A stretch of DNA of 64,000 bases from Stenotrophomonas aracearum. Its GTDB lineage: Bacteria > Pseudomonadota > Gammaproteobacteria > Xanthomonadales > Xanthomonadaceae. The translations under genes and the position numbers were made by a program. The DNA lies in NCBI RefSeq assembly GCF_031834615.1, contig NZ_CP115543.1, positions 3,607,001 to 3,671,000 on the forward strand. Direction: 5' to 3'. The notes beneath the pieces were generated by a model that saw only the letters and a program-made list of their open reading frames with translations, did not search any database and was not told the DNA's origin. This document shows positions 48,077 through 59,937 of the stretch, piece by piece. The stretch's first letter is position 1; each line of letters starts with the position of its first letter.

Positions 48077-48892
48077 ATGCGTCTGCTTCCGCTGCTCGCC
48101 CTGCCGCTGGCCATGGCCGCACTCACCCACGCCACCTCGGCCAGTGCAGCCGAGGGCGACGACCGCTTCGCCCTGCGCCTGGGCGCCATGAACATCGACT
48201 CGGACAACACCATCCGCGGCAACACCACGGTGCTGGGCCAGGATGTGGGCTTCGATGAGGACTTCGGCCTGGGCGGCAAGGAATGGGAGCCGCGCGTCGA
48301 CGGCCTGTTCCGCATCAGCAACCGCCAGCGCCTGATCTTCAACTACTTCAAGTACGACAAGGACCGCCGCGAAACGCTGGACGACGGCATCAGCTTCGGC
48401 GGTGAAACCGTCCCGGCCGGCAGCTTCGTCAAGGGCGAACTGAAGTACCAGGTGGCCAGCCTGGTGTACGACTACTCGGTGGTGGACACCGAGACCTTTG
48501 ATCTGGGCCTGCAGCTGGGTGCGGAATACGCCAAGGTGAGCACCAAGGCGTACGCCGACCTGGGCACCGTGTACAACGGCACGTTCCTGGACGAGAAGGC
48601 CGACGGCATCGCGCCGGTGGTGGGTGCACGCTTCACCATCACCCCGTCGGAGAAGTGGATGATCACCGCGCAGGGCCAGTACCTCAACACCGACTGGGGC
48701 AACTTCGACGACTACGACGGCGACCTGACCCGCGCCAATGTGATCGTGGACTACAAGTTCACCGACAACTTCGGCCTCTTCGCCGGCTATGACTGGTTCC
48801 GCCTTGACGTTGACCAGAGCGGCCGCGACGGCACGATCGGCCTGAAGCAGGAGTTCAAGGGTCCGGTGGCGGGTATCAGCGTTTCGTTCTGA
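48077..48892 (+). CDS. Outer-membrane beta-barrel protein, unknown function
   Basis: 271 aa. Signal peptide MRLLPLLALPLAMAALTH with cleavage near SASAAEG. The mature part alternates polar and hydrophobic strands with aromatic girdles and ends in GISVSF, the C-terminal Phe signature for the BAM machinery. No periplasmic domain. ATG 48077 is chosen since the signal peptide starts there; a frame 13 codons longer exists. It may be an OmpW/OprF-like small porin; the substrate is unknown. Confidence 0.8.
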   Translation: MRLLPLLALPLAMAALTHATSASAAEGDDRFALRLGAMNIDSDNTIRGNTTVLGQDVGFDEDFGLGGKEWEPRVDGLFRISNRQRLIFNYFKYDKDRRETLDDGISFGGETVPAGSFVKGELKYQVASLVYDYSVVDTETFDLGLQLGAEYAKVSTKAYADLGTVYNGTFLDEKADGIAPVVGARFTITPSEKWMITAQGQYLNTDWGNFDDYDGDLTRANVIVDYKFTDNFGLFAGYDWFRLDVDQSGRDGTIGLKQEFKGPVAGISVSF

Positions 48893-48900
48893 GGCGTGTT

Positions 48901-48925
48901 GGAGCCGGGCAGAGCCCGGCTCTAC
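48901..48925 (-). repeat. GTAG palindrome (SMAG/REP-like)
   Basis: GGAGCCGGGC/GCCCGGCTC hairpin ending CTAC (minus orientation), 8 nt after the barrel-protein stop. Confidence 0.75.
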
Positions 48926-48940
48926 GTCCAGGTTAAAAAA

Positions 48941-48964
48941 AACCCGGCTTTCGCCGGGTTTTTT
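48941..48964. terminator. Bidirectional rho-independent terminator
   Basis: Stem AACCCGGC and complement, loop TTTC, flanked by an A tract on the left and a T tract on the right. Serves the convergent barrel gene and lpdA. Confidence 0.85.
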
Positions 48965-48979
48965 GTTGGGTCTACCGCG

Positions 48980-50788
48980 TTATTTCTTCTTGGGGATGTA
49001 CAGATCGGTGATGGTGCCGTCGTAGATTTCCGCGGCCATCGCCACCGACTCGCTGAGCGTCGGGTGGGCGTGGATGGTGTGGCCGATGTCTTCGGCTTCG
49101 GCACCCATCTCGATGGCCAGGCCGATCTCGGCCAGCAGGTCGCCGGCATGCACGCCGACGATCGCGCCGCCGATGATGCGGTGGGTTTCCTCGTCGAAGA
49201 TCAGCTTGGTGAAGCCTTCGGTGCGGCCGATGCCGATCGCGCGGCCGCTGGCGGCCCACGGGAACTTGGCCACGCCGACCTTCAGGCCCTGCGCCTTGGC
49301 TTCGGTCTCGGTCACGCCGACCCAGGCGATTTCCGGGTTGGTGTAGGCCACCGACGGAATCACCCGCGCCACCCACTCCTTCTTCCCGCCCGAGGCCACT
49401 TCGGCGGCCAGCTTGCCTTCGTGCGTGGCCTTGTGGGCCAGCATCGGGTTGCCGACGATATCGCCGATGGCAAAGATGTGCGGCACGTTGGTACGCATCT
49501 GGCGGTCGACCGGGATGAAACCGCGATCGGTCACGCCCACGCCGGCCTTTTCCGCGCCGATCTTCTTACCGTTGGGCGAACGGCCCACGGCGACCAGCAC
49601 GCGGTCGAAGGTGCCCTGCTCCAGGCCCGGCTTCTCGCCTTCGGCGGCGGCTTCGAAGGTCACCGTGATGCCCTTCGCATCGGCGCTGACGCCCGACGCC
49701 TTGGTCTTCAGGTGGACCTCGATGCCCTGCTTCTTCAGACGGTCCGCCAGCGGCTTGACCAGGTCCTTGTCGGCGCCCGGCATCAGCTGGTCCATGAACT
49801 CGACCACGGTGACCTTGCTGCCGAGCGCGGCATACACGGTCGCCATTTCCAGCCCGATGATGCCGCCACCCACGACCAGCAGCGAACCCGGCACGTCGGC
49901 CAGCTCCAGCGCGTCGGTGGAGTCCATCACGCGCGGGTCGTCCCACGGGAAGTTCGGCAGCTTCACCGCCTGCGAACCGGCGGCGATGATGCACTGCTGG
50001 AACCGCAGCAGCTGGGTCTTGCCGTCGTCGCCGACGATCTCCAGCTCGTTGGCCGAGACGAAGGTCGCCACGCCCTGCACGGTGCGCACCTTGCGCTGCT
50101 TGGCCATGCCGGCCAGGCCCTTGGTCAGCTGGGTGACCACCTTTTCCTTGTAGCCGCGGAGCTTGTCCAGGGTGATGGTCGGCGCGCCGAACTCCACCCC
50201 GAAGTCGCCGGCGTGGGCCACTTCGTCGATCACCGCCGCAGCGTGCAGCAGCGCCTTGGAGGGAATGCAGCCCACGTTGAGGCAGACCCCGCCCAGGCTG
50301 GCGTAACGCTCGATCAGCACGGTGTCCACGCCCAGGTCGGCCGAGCGGAATGCAGCGGTGTAACCGCCCGGGCCGGCGCCCAGCACCACCATCTGGCATT
50401 CAATGTCGGCCGGCTTGCCCGAGGACAGTGCCGGCTGCGGCGCGGCGGGTTCGGCCGGGGCGCGGTGCGACGGGGTCACCGGCGGCTTGCTGGCCGGTGC
50501 GGCGGCCTTCGGCGCCTCGGCGGCCGGCGCAGCGGGAGCGGCAGCGGCGCCTTCGGCGTCCAGCACCACCACCACGTCGCCTTCGGACAGCGTGTCGCCG
50601 AGCTTGACCTTGATTTCCTTGACCACGCCGGCGGCCGAAGACGGCACTTCCAGCGTGGCCTTGTCCGACTCCAGCGTGACCAGGCCCTGGTCCTTCTTCA
50701 CCGTGTCGCCCACCGCGACCAGCAGTTCGATCACCGGGACGGCGCTGTAATCGCCGATGTCGGGAACCTTGATTTCAATAGTGGCCAT
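48980..50788 (-). CDS. lpdA: Dihydrolipoyl dehydrogenase (E3) with N-terminal lipoyl domain
   Basis: 602 aa from ATG 50788. Residues 1-80 form a lipoyl domain (lipoyl-lysine in LESDKATLEVPSS), then an Ala/Pro-rich linker, then the flavoprotein: FAD site VVLGAGPGGYTAAFRSAD, redox disulfide GGVCLNVGCIPSK, and C-terminal HAHPTLSESVA base. A lipoylated E3 is typical of xanthomonads, Neisseria and Cupriavidus pyruvate dehydrogenase complexes. Encoded with aceF (E2); no E1 gene is in this cluster. Confidence 0.95.
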   Translation of the reverse strand: MATIEIKVPDIGDYSAVPVIELLVAVGDTVKKDQGLVTLESDKATLEVPSSAAGVVKEIKVKLGDTLSEGDVVVVLDAEGAAAAPAAPAAEAPKAAAPASKPPVTPSHRAPAEPAAPQPALSSGKPADIECQMVVLGAGPGGYTAAFRSADLGVDTVLIERYASLGGVCLNVGCIPSKALLHAAAVIDEVAHAGDFGVEFGAPTITLDKLRGYKEKVVTQLTKGLAGMAKQRKVRTVQGVATFVSANELEIVGDDGKTQLLRFQQCIIAAGSQAVKLPNFPWDDPRVMDSTDALELADVPGSLLVVGGGIIGLEMATVYAALGSKVTVVEFMDQLMPGADKDLVKPLADRLKKQGIEVHLKTKASGVSADAKGITVTFEAAAEGEKPGLEQGTFDRVLVAVGRSPNGKKIGAEKAGVGVTDRGFIPVDRQMRTNVPHIFAIGDIVGNPMLAHKATHEGKLAAEVASGGKKEWVARVIPSVAYTNPEIAWVGVTETEAKAQGLKVGVAKFPWAASGRAIGIGRTEGFTKLIFDEETHRIIGGAIVGVHAGDLLAEIGLAIEMGAEAEDIGHTIHAHPTLSESVAMAAEIYDGTITDLYIPKKK

Positions 50789-50805
50789 GCGTGTTCTCCT
50801 GGGTC

Positions 50806-51480
50806 TCAGCCGGCCGTGCCGGCGAGCAGTTGCTGCAGTTCGTCGAGCGACTCGTCCAGATCCTGCCAGCGACGGTCGAGCTTCTTTTCCTTGGTGTCGC
50901 TGGCTTCGATCAGCAGCGCCACCTGTTTCATCATCAGCTTGCCGGCACCGCACTCCCAGCGCGGACCGCTGTAGCGTTCGCCATCGACCTGGAACGACAG
51001 CACTTCGCCGTCGGTGATCGGCGCCTTGCGCTCCGCCGGAACGCCCGAGTCGAGCGCACTGCGCCAGCTGCGCACCAGGCGCTGGGCCAGGGCAGCGGGA
51101 ATGGCGACCTGGTACTGGTCCGGCTCCTGGTCCACGCGCAGCTCAACGCCACCACCGCGTGCACTGTTGTTCCAGGTGTAAACGCGCTTGTCGGCCTTGC
51201 TGAAGCGCAGCGTCCACGCCTGGTCCTGGGTGCCGGGCAGCAGCGCCACGCCGGTTTCCACCCCGCCCTTGGGCAGGGTGACCAGCGACAGCATCGGCTG
51301 CGCCTTGCCCACGAACAGCGTTTCCACCGCCTGGCCGTAGTTGCCCACCGCCGGCGGCCAACCATGCCCCAGCTCAGTGGTGCAGGCCGCATGGGCGGCC
51401 GGCACGAAGGCCAACGCCATCGCCAGGCCGTAGAGCGGGGCGCTGCCCCGCTGCCGGGAAACCGCAGCCCGCTCGATCAC
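50806..51480 (-). CDS. Exported protein of unknown function between E2 and E3 genes
   Basis: 224 aa from a GTG at 51480 that overlaps the aceF stop (GTGA). The leader (MIERAAVSRQRGSAPLYGLA then MALAFVPAAHA) would be a Sec signal peptide cut after AHA; its n-region is written by a GTAG palindrome. An internal ATG at 51420 would leave only about 11 hydrophobic residues, so the longer start is favoured. The mature part has conserved Cys residues and ends in a charged coiled-coil (KEKKLDRRWQDLDESLDEL). No family recognised. Its place inside the pyruvate dehydrogenase operon is odd. Confidence 0.72.
   Translation of the reverse strand: MIERAAVSRQRGSAPLYGLAMALAFVPAAHAACTTELGHGWPPAVGNYGQAVETLFVGKAQPMLSLVTLPKGGVETGVALLPGTQDQAWTLRFSKADKRVYTWNNSARGGGVELRVDQEPDQYQVAIPAALAQRLVRSWRSALDSGVPAERKAPITDGEVLSFQVDGERYSGPRWECGAGKLMMKQVALLIEASDTKEKKLDRRWQDLDESLDELQQLLAGTAG
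51430..51452 (+). repeat. GTAG palindrome within the leader of an exported-protein gene
   Basis: GTAGAGCGGGGC/GCCCCGCT hairpin, same subtype as at 25886 and 43300. Read on the minus strand it encodes QRGSAPLY of the predicted signal peptide n-region at 51480-51420, or forms part of the 5' untranslated region if the ATG at 51420 is used. Confidence 0.75.
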
Positions 51481-53198
51481 AGCAGCACGCGCCGCATGTC
51501 GGCCAGCACCTGCGACAGGTAAGTGGTGAAGCGTGCGGCCAGCGCACCGTCGATGACGCGGTGGTCGTAGCTCAGCGACAGCGGCAGCATCAGCTTCGGG
51601 GCGAATTCCTTGCCGTTCCAGACCGGCTGGATCGACGACTTGGACACACCCAGGATGGCCACTTCCGGCGCATTGACGATCGGGGTGAACGCCGTGCCGC
51701 CGATGCCGCCCAGCGAGCTGATCGAGAAGCAGCCACCGCTCATGTCGGCCGGGCCCAGCTTGCCGTCGCGCGCCTTCCTGGCCAGCTCACCGGTTTCCTG
51801 CGCGATCTGCACCACGCCCTTCTTGTCGACGTCGCGGATCACCGGAACGACCAGGCCGTTCGGGGTGTCGGCGGCGAAGCCGATGTTGAAGTACTTCTTC
51901 AGGGTCAGGTTCTCACCGGCCGCATCCAGCGATGCGTTGAATTCCGGGAACTGCTTGAGCGCCGCGGCGCTGGCCTTGATCAGGAAGGCGAGCATGGTCA
52001 GCTTGATGCCGGCCTTCTCGTTTTCCTTGTTCAGCGCCACGCGCAGGCCTTCCAGGTCGGTGATGTCGGCCTGTTCGAACTGGGTGACGTGCGGAATCAT
52101 CGCCCAGTTGCGCGCCAGGTTGGCACCGGAGATCTTCTTGATGCGCGACAGCGGCTGGGTTTCAACCTCGCCGAACTTGCTGAAGTCGACCTTCGGCCAT
52201 GGCAGCAGGTTGAGCCCGCCGCCCGCAGCGACGGTGCCACCGCCCACGGCAGCGCCACCGGTCAGGGCCGACTTGACGAACTTCTGCACGTCGCCCTTGG
52301 TGATGCGGCCGCCCTTCTCGGTACCAGTGAGCTGGTTGAGGTCCACGCCCAGCTCGCGGGCGAACACGCGCACCGCCGGGGAGGCATACGGCACCTTGGC
52401 CGGCAGCACGCTGTCGGCGTTGAACTGCACCGGCGGGCTGCTCGGGTTGCCGGCCGACGGGGCGCTGGCGATCTCGCGGGCAGCCAGCTTGTCCGGCTGG
52501 GCCGGCACGGCGACCGGCTCCACCTTGGTGCCGGTTTCGGCAGCGGCCGGGGCCGCGGCAGCAGCCGCCTGGGTCGGAGCCGGTGCGGCAGCGCCGTCGG
52601 CTTCGATGATCGCCACGACCTTGCCCTGCGAGAGGGTGTCGCCGACCTTGACCTTGATTTCCTTGACCACGCCGGCGACCGACGAGGGCACTTCCATCGT
52701 GGCCTTGTCCGATTCCAGCGTGACCAGGCCCTGGTCCTTCTTGACCGTGTCGCCCACGGCGACCAGCACTTCGATCACCGGAATGTCGGTGTAATCGCCG
52801 ATGTCGGGGACGGTTGCTTCGACCGTGCCACCGGCGGCAGCCGGCGCGGCGGCCGGTGCGCTCTGGGTGGCCGGGGCCGGCGCAGCGGCCGCAGCCGCCT
52901 TGGCCGGAGCCGGAGCCGGAGCCGGCGCAGCGGCCGGAGCCGGTGCCGCAGCGGCGTCGGCCACTTCGATCAGCGCCACGACCTTGCCCTCGGACAGGTT
53001 GTCGCCGACCTTGACCTTGATTTCCTTGACGACGCCAGCGACCGAGGACGGCACTTCCATCGTGGCCTTGTCCGATTCCAGCGTGACCAGGCCCTGGTCC
53101 TTCTTGACGGTGTCACCAACGGCGACCAGCACCTCGATTACCGGGATATCGCTGTAGTCACCGATATCGGGGACAAGTGCTTCCTTGATTTCGGCCAT
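51477..53198 (-). CDS. aceF: Dihydrolipoamide acetyltransferase (E2) of pyruvate dehydrogenase
   Basis: 573 aa from ATG 53198 (MAEIKEALVPDIGDYSDIPV). Two lipoyl domains (about 1-80 and 120-200), each with LESDKATMEVPSSVAG, joined by Ala/Pro linkers; a peripheral-subunit-binding domain (VPYASPAVRVFARELGVDL region, about 280-320); and the catalytic domain with His in LSLSYDHRVIDG. Forms the core of the complex that makes acetyl-CoA. The 3' end overlaps the next gene's GTG. Confidence 0.95.
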   Translation of the reverse strand: MAEIKEALVPDIGDYSDIPVIEVLVAVGDTVKKDQGLVTLESDKATMEVPSSVAGVVKEIKVKVGDNLSEGKVVALIEVADAAAAPAPAAAPAPAPAPAKAAAAAAPAPATQSAPAAAPAAAGGTVEATVPDIGDYTDIPVIEVLVAVGDTVKKDQGLVTLESDKATMEVPSSVAGVVKEIKVKVGDTLSQGKVVAIIEADGAAAPAPTQAAAAAAPAAAETGTKVEPVAVPAQPDKLAAREIASAPSAGNPSSPPVQFNADSVLPAKVPYASPAVRVFARELGVDLNQLTGTEKGGRITKGDVQKFVKSALTGGAAVGGGTVAAGGGLNLLPWPKVDFSKFGEVETQPLSRIKKISGANLARNWAMIPHVTQFEQADITDLEGLRVALNKENEKAGIKLTMLAFLIKASAAALKQFPEFNASLDAAGENLTLKKYFNIGFAADTPNGLVVPVIRDVDKKGVVQIAQETGELARKARDGKLGPADMSGGCFSISSLGGIGGTAFTPIVNAPEVAILGVSKSSIQPVWNGKEFAPKLMLPLSLSYDHRVIDGALAARFTTYLSQVLADMRRVLL

Positions 53199-53354
53199 GG
53201 GGATAACTCCGGCAATCTGGTGTAGGGAATCGCCTATTGTGAGGGCAGGAGGCGCCAGCGCCAACCGGCTTGGGCAACTTTCACCACCCCCGCTCCGGGA
53301 CAGCCTGTTGCAGCCGCTTCCAGTCGGTACCGTATTGTCCCGCTGCTGTTCCGC

Positions 53355-53879
53355 TCAGTGCGCCAGGACATCGGCCAGCGGTTGCCACGCCGCCCGCAGC
53401 CTGCCCAGCGGCCAACCGGCATTGGCCGGGCTGGTCGAGGGCAAGGACCACACCGGCAGCGCCGCCGCACGCAGGTCCAGCTGCGGTTGCACCCAGCGCA
53501 CGAAGGCACGGTGTGCAGTGGCCCCGTTGCAGGCAATCGCCGCAAGCCGTGGCAGGCCGGCGATCAGCGCCGGCAGCGCATTGGGGACCTCGCTGCCGCG
53601 CACGATCGCCGTATCCAGGCTGCCGGTGCGCTGGCACTGCCCGATCACATCCCACAGACCGACGCCTGCCAGCTGCAACGCGCGCAGGCGCTCGAGGTAC
53701 GGCGTGGTCGCATCGATGCCGGTGAGTGCCGCCATCAACGGCCAGAACCGATTGCGCGGGTGCGCGTAGTACTGCGCCGCCTGCAGCGACGCAACACCCG
53801 GCATCGACCCCAGTACCAGCACGCGACAATCGGTCGCGGCCTGCGCAGAGAGACCGATGCAGTGCAGTGGATTCGTCAC
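53355..53879 (-). CDS. DNA-deoxyinosine glycosylase (UDG family 6, HDG)
   Basis: 174 aa from a GTG at 53879 preceded by GGAGA; an ATG at 53930 would add an unrelated N-terminus. The family core is LVLGSMPGVASLQAAQYYAH followed by PRNRFWPLMAALTG, and the C-terminal motif LPSTSPANA. Removes hypoxanthine (deaminated adenine) from DNA in the cytosol. Encoded alone, 156 nt upstream of aceF on the same strand. Mug/family-2 glycosylase is a less likely alternative. Confidence 0.85.
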   Translation of the reverse strand: MTNPLHCIGLSAQAATDCRVLVLGSMPGVASLQAAQYYAHPRNRFWPLMAALTGIDATTPYLERLRALQLAGVGLWDVIGQCQRTGSLDTAIVRGSEVPNALPALIAGLPRLAAIACNGATAHRAFVRWVQPQLDLRAAALPVWSLPSTSPANAGWPLGRLRAAWQPLADVLAH

Positions 53880-54070
53880 GGTGTCTCCAGATCGATGAAT
53901 GTCGTGCACCGCATCATCGCGCGCCAGCACTGTGTTTCTGCGCTGCCGCCTGAACGGAACAAACCAAAATTTAACGTGCGTCGGATTCGATTCATGTTGC
54001 GGGGACTACGTTTGCCTCGCCCCAACGCATCGGGGCCCAGAACAAAAAAATACCCTGAGGAGATTCCCCC

Positions 54071-54703
54071 ATGCGCTCCATCCGCACCCTGACCCTGGCT
54101 ACCCTGACTGCCCTTGCCTTCGCACCTGCCGCGTTCGCGCAGGACACCGCCACCGACACCGCGTCGGGCAAGCATTTCGCCGTTGTTGGCGGCGTGGCGC
54201 TGCTGCAGCCGAAGAACGATCCGCTGGAAGGCATCGACAAGGTCGACGGCGGCCCGGCACCGACGCTGAGCTTCAGCTACTACATCAACGACAACTGGGC
54301 CGTGGAGCTGTGGGGCGCGGCCGACAAGTTCGACCACCGCGTGCGTGGCGCCAACAATGCCAAGCTGGGCACCGTCGAACAACAGCCGATCGCACTGAGC
54401 GGCCAGTACCACTTCGGCCAGGCCGACAACGTGTTCCGCCCGTTCGTGGGCGTGGGTTACTACGAGTCGAACTTCAGCAACGAGAAGCTGGCCAGCGACG
54501 TCGGCCACATCGGCCTGGAAACCGCCAAGGGCGCCATCGGCACCGTCGGCGTGGACATGAACATCAACAGCACCTGGTTCGCCCGTGCCGACGCCCGCTA
54601 CATGCATTCGCGCCCGGAGCTGACCGTGAACGGCAACGGCACCGGCGACGAGGCCAAGCTGGACCCGTGGACCGTGGGCTTTGGTATCGGCGCGCGCTTC
54701 TAA
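54071..54703 (+). CDS. ompW: OmpW family outer-membrane protein
   Basis: 210 aa. Signal peptide MRSIRTLTLATLTALAFAP cut after AFA. Eight-stranded barrel with family pieces TLSFSYYINDNWAVELWGAA and FRPFVGVGYYES, and C-terminal WTVGFGIGARF. OmpW channels move small hydrophobic molecules and often respond to stress or anaerobiosis. Good Shine-Dalgarno (TGAGGAG) and its own terminator. Confidence 0.9.
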   Translation: MRSIRTLTLATLTALAFAPAAFAQDTATDTASGKHFAVVGGVALLQPKNDPLEGIDKVDGGPAPTLSFSYYINDNWAVELWGAADKFDHRVRGANNAKLGTVEQQPIALSGQYHFGQADNVFRPFVGVGYYESNFSNEKLASDVGHIGLETAKGAIGTVGVDMNINSTWFARADARYMHSRPELTVNGNGTGDEAKLDPWTVGFGIGARF

Positions 54704-54724
54704 GCGACACCGCAACGCCCCTGC

Positions 54725-54748
54725 AACGGGCCCCTTCGGGGGCCCGTT
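54725..54748 (+). terminator. Terminator after ompW
   Basis: Ten-bp perfect stem AACGGGCCCC and complement with a TTCG tetraloop, followed by GTCGTTT; 22 nt after the ompW stop. Confidence 0.8.
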
Positions 54749-54827
54749 GTCGTTTCTGGCCCGTGCCGTTTCATCCGACCTTGTCGCCTGCGTCTCGATA
54801 CTCGGCAGACGCACAGAGGGGGGGTCA

Positions 54828-57907
<3,080 letters not shown>

Positions 57908-57942
57908 TGGCGACTTCGGTCGTTGCCGCGCTTTGCGCGGCC

Positions 57943-57965
57943 AGCCACGCAGGGCGTGGCTCTAC
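57943..57965 (-). repeat. GTAG palindrome on the downstream side of metQ
   Basis: AGCCACGC subtype, identical to 13851-13873 and the inverse of 58855-58877. Lies between convergent glpK and metQ. Confidence 0.75.
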
Positions 57966-58004
57966 CTCACCGCTACGTGCTCCGGTTGGATTGCGGTAGC
58001 CCCA

Positions 58005-58799
58005 TCAGAAGGCTGGGAGGACTGCACCCTTGTACTTCTCTGCAATGAACGCTTTGACTTCTGGGCTGGTCAGGGCCTTGGCCAACTGCTGGACGCGCGG
58101 GTCGTCCTTGTTGTCCGGGCGCGCGACCAGGAAGTTCACGTACGGCGAGTCCTTGCTTTCGATCGCCAGCGCGTCCTGGGTCGGGTTGAGCCCGGCATCG
58201 AGCGCGTAGTTGGTGTTGATCAGGGCCAGGTCGACCTGGTCGAGCACGCGCGGCAGCATGGCCGAATCCAGCTCACGGAACTTGAGCTGCTTCGGATTGG
58301 CGATGATGTCGCGCTGGGTCGCCAGCGCATTGCTGGGGTCCTTCAGCGTGATCGCGCCGGCCTTGTGCAGCAGGATCAGCGCGCGGCTGTTGTTGCTCGG
58401 GTCGTTGGGAATCACCACGTCGGCCCCGACCGGCAGGTCGGCCAGCGACTTGAACCGGCGCGAATAGGCGCCGAACGGTTCGATATGCACGCCGATGACC
58501 TTGGTCAGGTCGGTCTTGCGGTCGCGGTTGTATGCATCCAGGTAGGGTTCGGTCTGGAAGTAGTTCACGTCGACCTGCTTCTGCACCAGCTGGTCATTGG
58601 GCTGTACGTAGTCGTTGAAGACCTTCACGTCCAGCTCCAGGCCTTCCTTCTGCAGGATCGGCTTGACCACCGCCAGGATCTCGGCATGCGGCACCGCCGT
58701 GGCGGCGACCACCAGCTTGCTGGAGTCGGCAGCGGGCTTGCCGCAGGCGGCCAGGGCCAGCGAAGCAGCCAGCAATGGGAGCAACAGGTACTTTTTCAT
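58005..58799 (-). CDS. metQ: Methionine-binding lipoprotein of the MetNIQ importer
   Basis: 264 aa. Lipoprotein signal MKKYLLLPLLAASLALAACGKP with lipidated Cys19. NlpA/MetQ domain with VVAATAVPHAEIL, NDYVQPN and VDVNYFQTEPYLD. Supplies D/L-methionine to MetI/MetN, which are encoded about 42 kb away. Single gene bounded on each side by the same GTAG palindrome in inverse orientation. A longer frame upstream (13 codons) is not supported by the signal peptide. Confidence 0.93.
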   Translation of the reverse strand: MKKYLLLPLLAASLALAACGKPAADSSKLVVAATAVPHAEILAVVKPILQKEGLELDVKVFNDYVQPNDQLVQKQVDVNYFQTEPYLDAYNRDRKTDLTKVIGVHIEPFGAYSRRFKSLADLPVGADVVIPNDPSNNSRALILLHKAGAITLKDPSNALATQRDIIANPKQLKFRELDSAMLPRVLDQVDLALINTNYALDAGLNPTQDALAIESKDSPYVNFLVARPDNKDDPRVQQLAKALTSPEVKAFIAEKYKGAVLPAF

Positions 58800-58854
58800 G
58801 GCGGTCGAATCCGGGGGGATGCAGTAGCCCCCAACCATACCGCAGCGACAAGGG

Positions 58855-58877
58855 GTAGAGCCACGCCCTGCGTGGCT
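58855..58877 (+). repeat. GTAG palindrome on the upstream side of metQ
   Basis: GTAGAGCCACGC, CCT, GCGTGGCT. Inverse copy of 57943-57965. Lies 7 nt from the stop of the WYL regulator gene. Confidence 0.75.
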
Positions 58878-58883
58878 GAAGCC

Positions 58884-59849
58884 TCACCGATAATTCGTAA
58901 GCGCCAGCTCCAACAGCGCCTTGGCCTGCTCGCGCAGCATGGCCGGCTCGATGATTTCCGCGTCCGACCCATAGTGCAGCACGTCCATCAGCAGCTCGCG
59001 CGAGACGCTGTAGGGCACCTTGAGCTCGTAGCGGCCATCGGCCAGGAAGCGCCCCTGCTGCTTCGAATGCCAATGCTCGTCAGCCACCCAGCGCGCGGCC
59101 TTGGCGCTGAACACGATGGTCGCCCAGCCCTTGGGCGGGCCCGAGAAGATCCCGTAACTGGCGCCAAGCTGCTCGTCCAACTCGCTGTCGTCGACGTCGC
59201 GGGCGCTGGTGTCGACCACGCGGGCCTTGTAGATGCGGTCCACCGCAAAGCTGCGCAGGCCTTCGCGGCCGTGGTCCCAGGCGTCCAGGTACCAGTTGTC
59301 GCGGTAGTGGGTCATGCGCTGCGGCGAGACCGTGCGCTTGGTCGCCTCGTCGGTGGAACGCGCCCGGTACTCGAACGCCAGCTGCTTGCGCTCCAGCACC
59401 GCCGAGGCCACCGCACGGAAGCTGGCTTCGTCGAACTTGCGGCCCCGGTGCGGAATCACCCGGACCCGGTCCACCGGCCAGCTGGACACGCCGGCCTGCG
59501 CGGCCAGCAGGCCCTCGATGCGCTGCTGCAGCGGTGCCAGCACCGACGACAGCACGCCGCCGCCGGTGCGCGCCAGCAGGTGCTGGGAGGCCAGCAGCGC
59601 GTGCAGCTCTTCGGAGCTGAGCCACAACCCGGGCAGCTCGAAGCGGGCGCTCTCGTCGTCCTGGTAGCGGAAACCGGCCTCGCCATCGCCCTCGACCGGG
59701 GCCATCAGCGCGTCGCGCAGGAAGGCCAGGTCGCGGTAGACGGTGGCGCGTGAACACGCCAGCTTTTCCTGCAGGGTCGCCACCGTGACCGGATAGCGGG
59801 CGGACTTCAGCAGACGATGCAGGGCGTTGATGCGTTCATATCGGTCCAT
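58884..59849 (-). CDS. YafY/WYL-domain transcriptional regulator
   Basis: 321 aa. N-terminal winged helix (RINALHRLLKSARYPVTVAT, about 5-55), central WYL domain (about 135-205, containing FEYRARSTDEAT and YRDNWYLDAWD) and a C-terminal WCX extension. WYL domains bind nucleic-acid or nucleotide ligands, and many such regulators answer DNA damage or phage. No neighbouring defence gene is seen, so the target is unknown. Divergent from the lipoprotein gene with 88 nt between starts. Confidence 0.88.
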   Translation of the reverse strand: MDRYERINALHRLLKSARYPVTVATLQEKLACSRATVYRDLAFLRDALMAPVEGDGEAGFRYQDDESARFELPGLWLSSEELHALLASQHLLARTGGGVLSSVLAPLQQRIEGLLAAQAGVSSWPVDRVRVIPHRGRKFDEASFRAVASAVLERKQLAFEYRARSTDEATKRTVSPQRMTHYRDNWYLDAWDHGREGLRSFAVDRIYKARVVDTSARDVDDSELDEQLGASYGIFSGPPKGWATIVFSAKAARWVADEHWHSKQQGRFLADGRYELKVPYSVSRELLMDVLHYGSDAEIIEPAMLREQAKALLELALTNYR

Positions 59850-59937
59850 GACCCGATTATGTCCGAGTCGCCGCCGTTGTGGCGGCCCCGGCCCGAACTT
59901 CCGCTATCGTGAACCCCCTCGCCCACCGTCCCCACCC

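Larger units (their letters stand above)
50590..53180. repeat. Three near-identical lipoyl-domain DNA segments
   Basis: The lipoyl domain of lpdA (about 50590-50765) and the two of aceF (about 52645-52810 and 53010-53180) are very alike at DNA level, with identical runs of more than 20 bases such as the stretch around GACCAGGCCCTGGTCCTTCT. Similarity stops outside the domains. This points to duplication followed by gene conversion. Confidence 0.75.

Noticed and set aside
52640..53180. Possible CRISPR-like or tandem repeat array
   Set aside because: The repeated DNA is the coding sequence of two lipoyl domains in aceF, in frame and about 170 bp long each; there are no short repeats with unique spacers.
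53880..53930. Longer ATG start (53930) for the deoxyinosine glycosylase
   Set aside because: The added residues resemble nothing in the family, and the GTG at 53879 has a GGAGA Shine-Dalgarno at the right distance.
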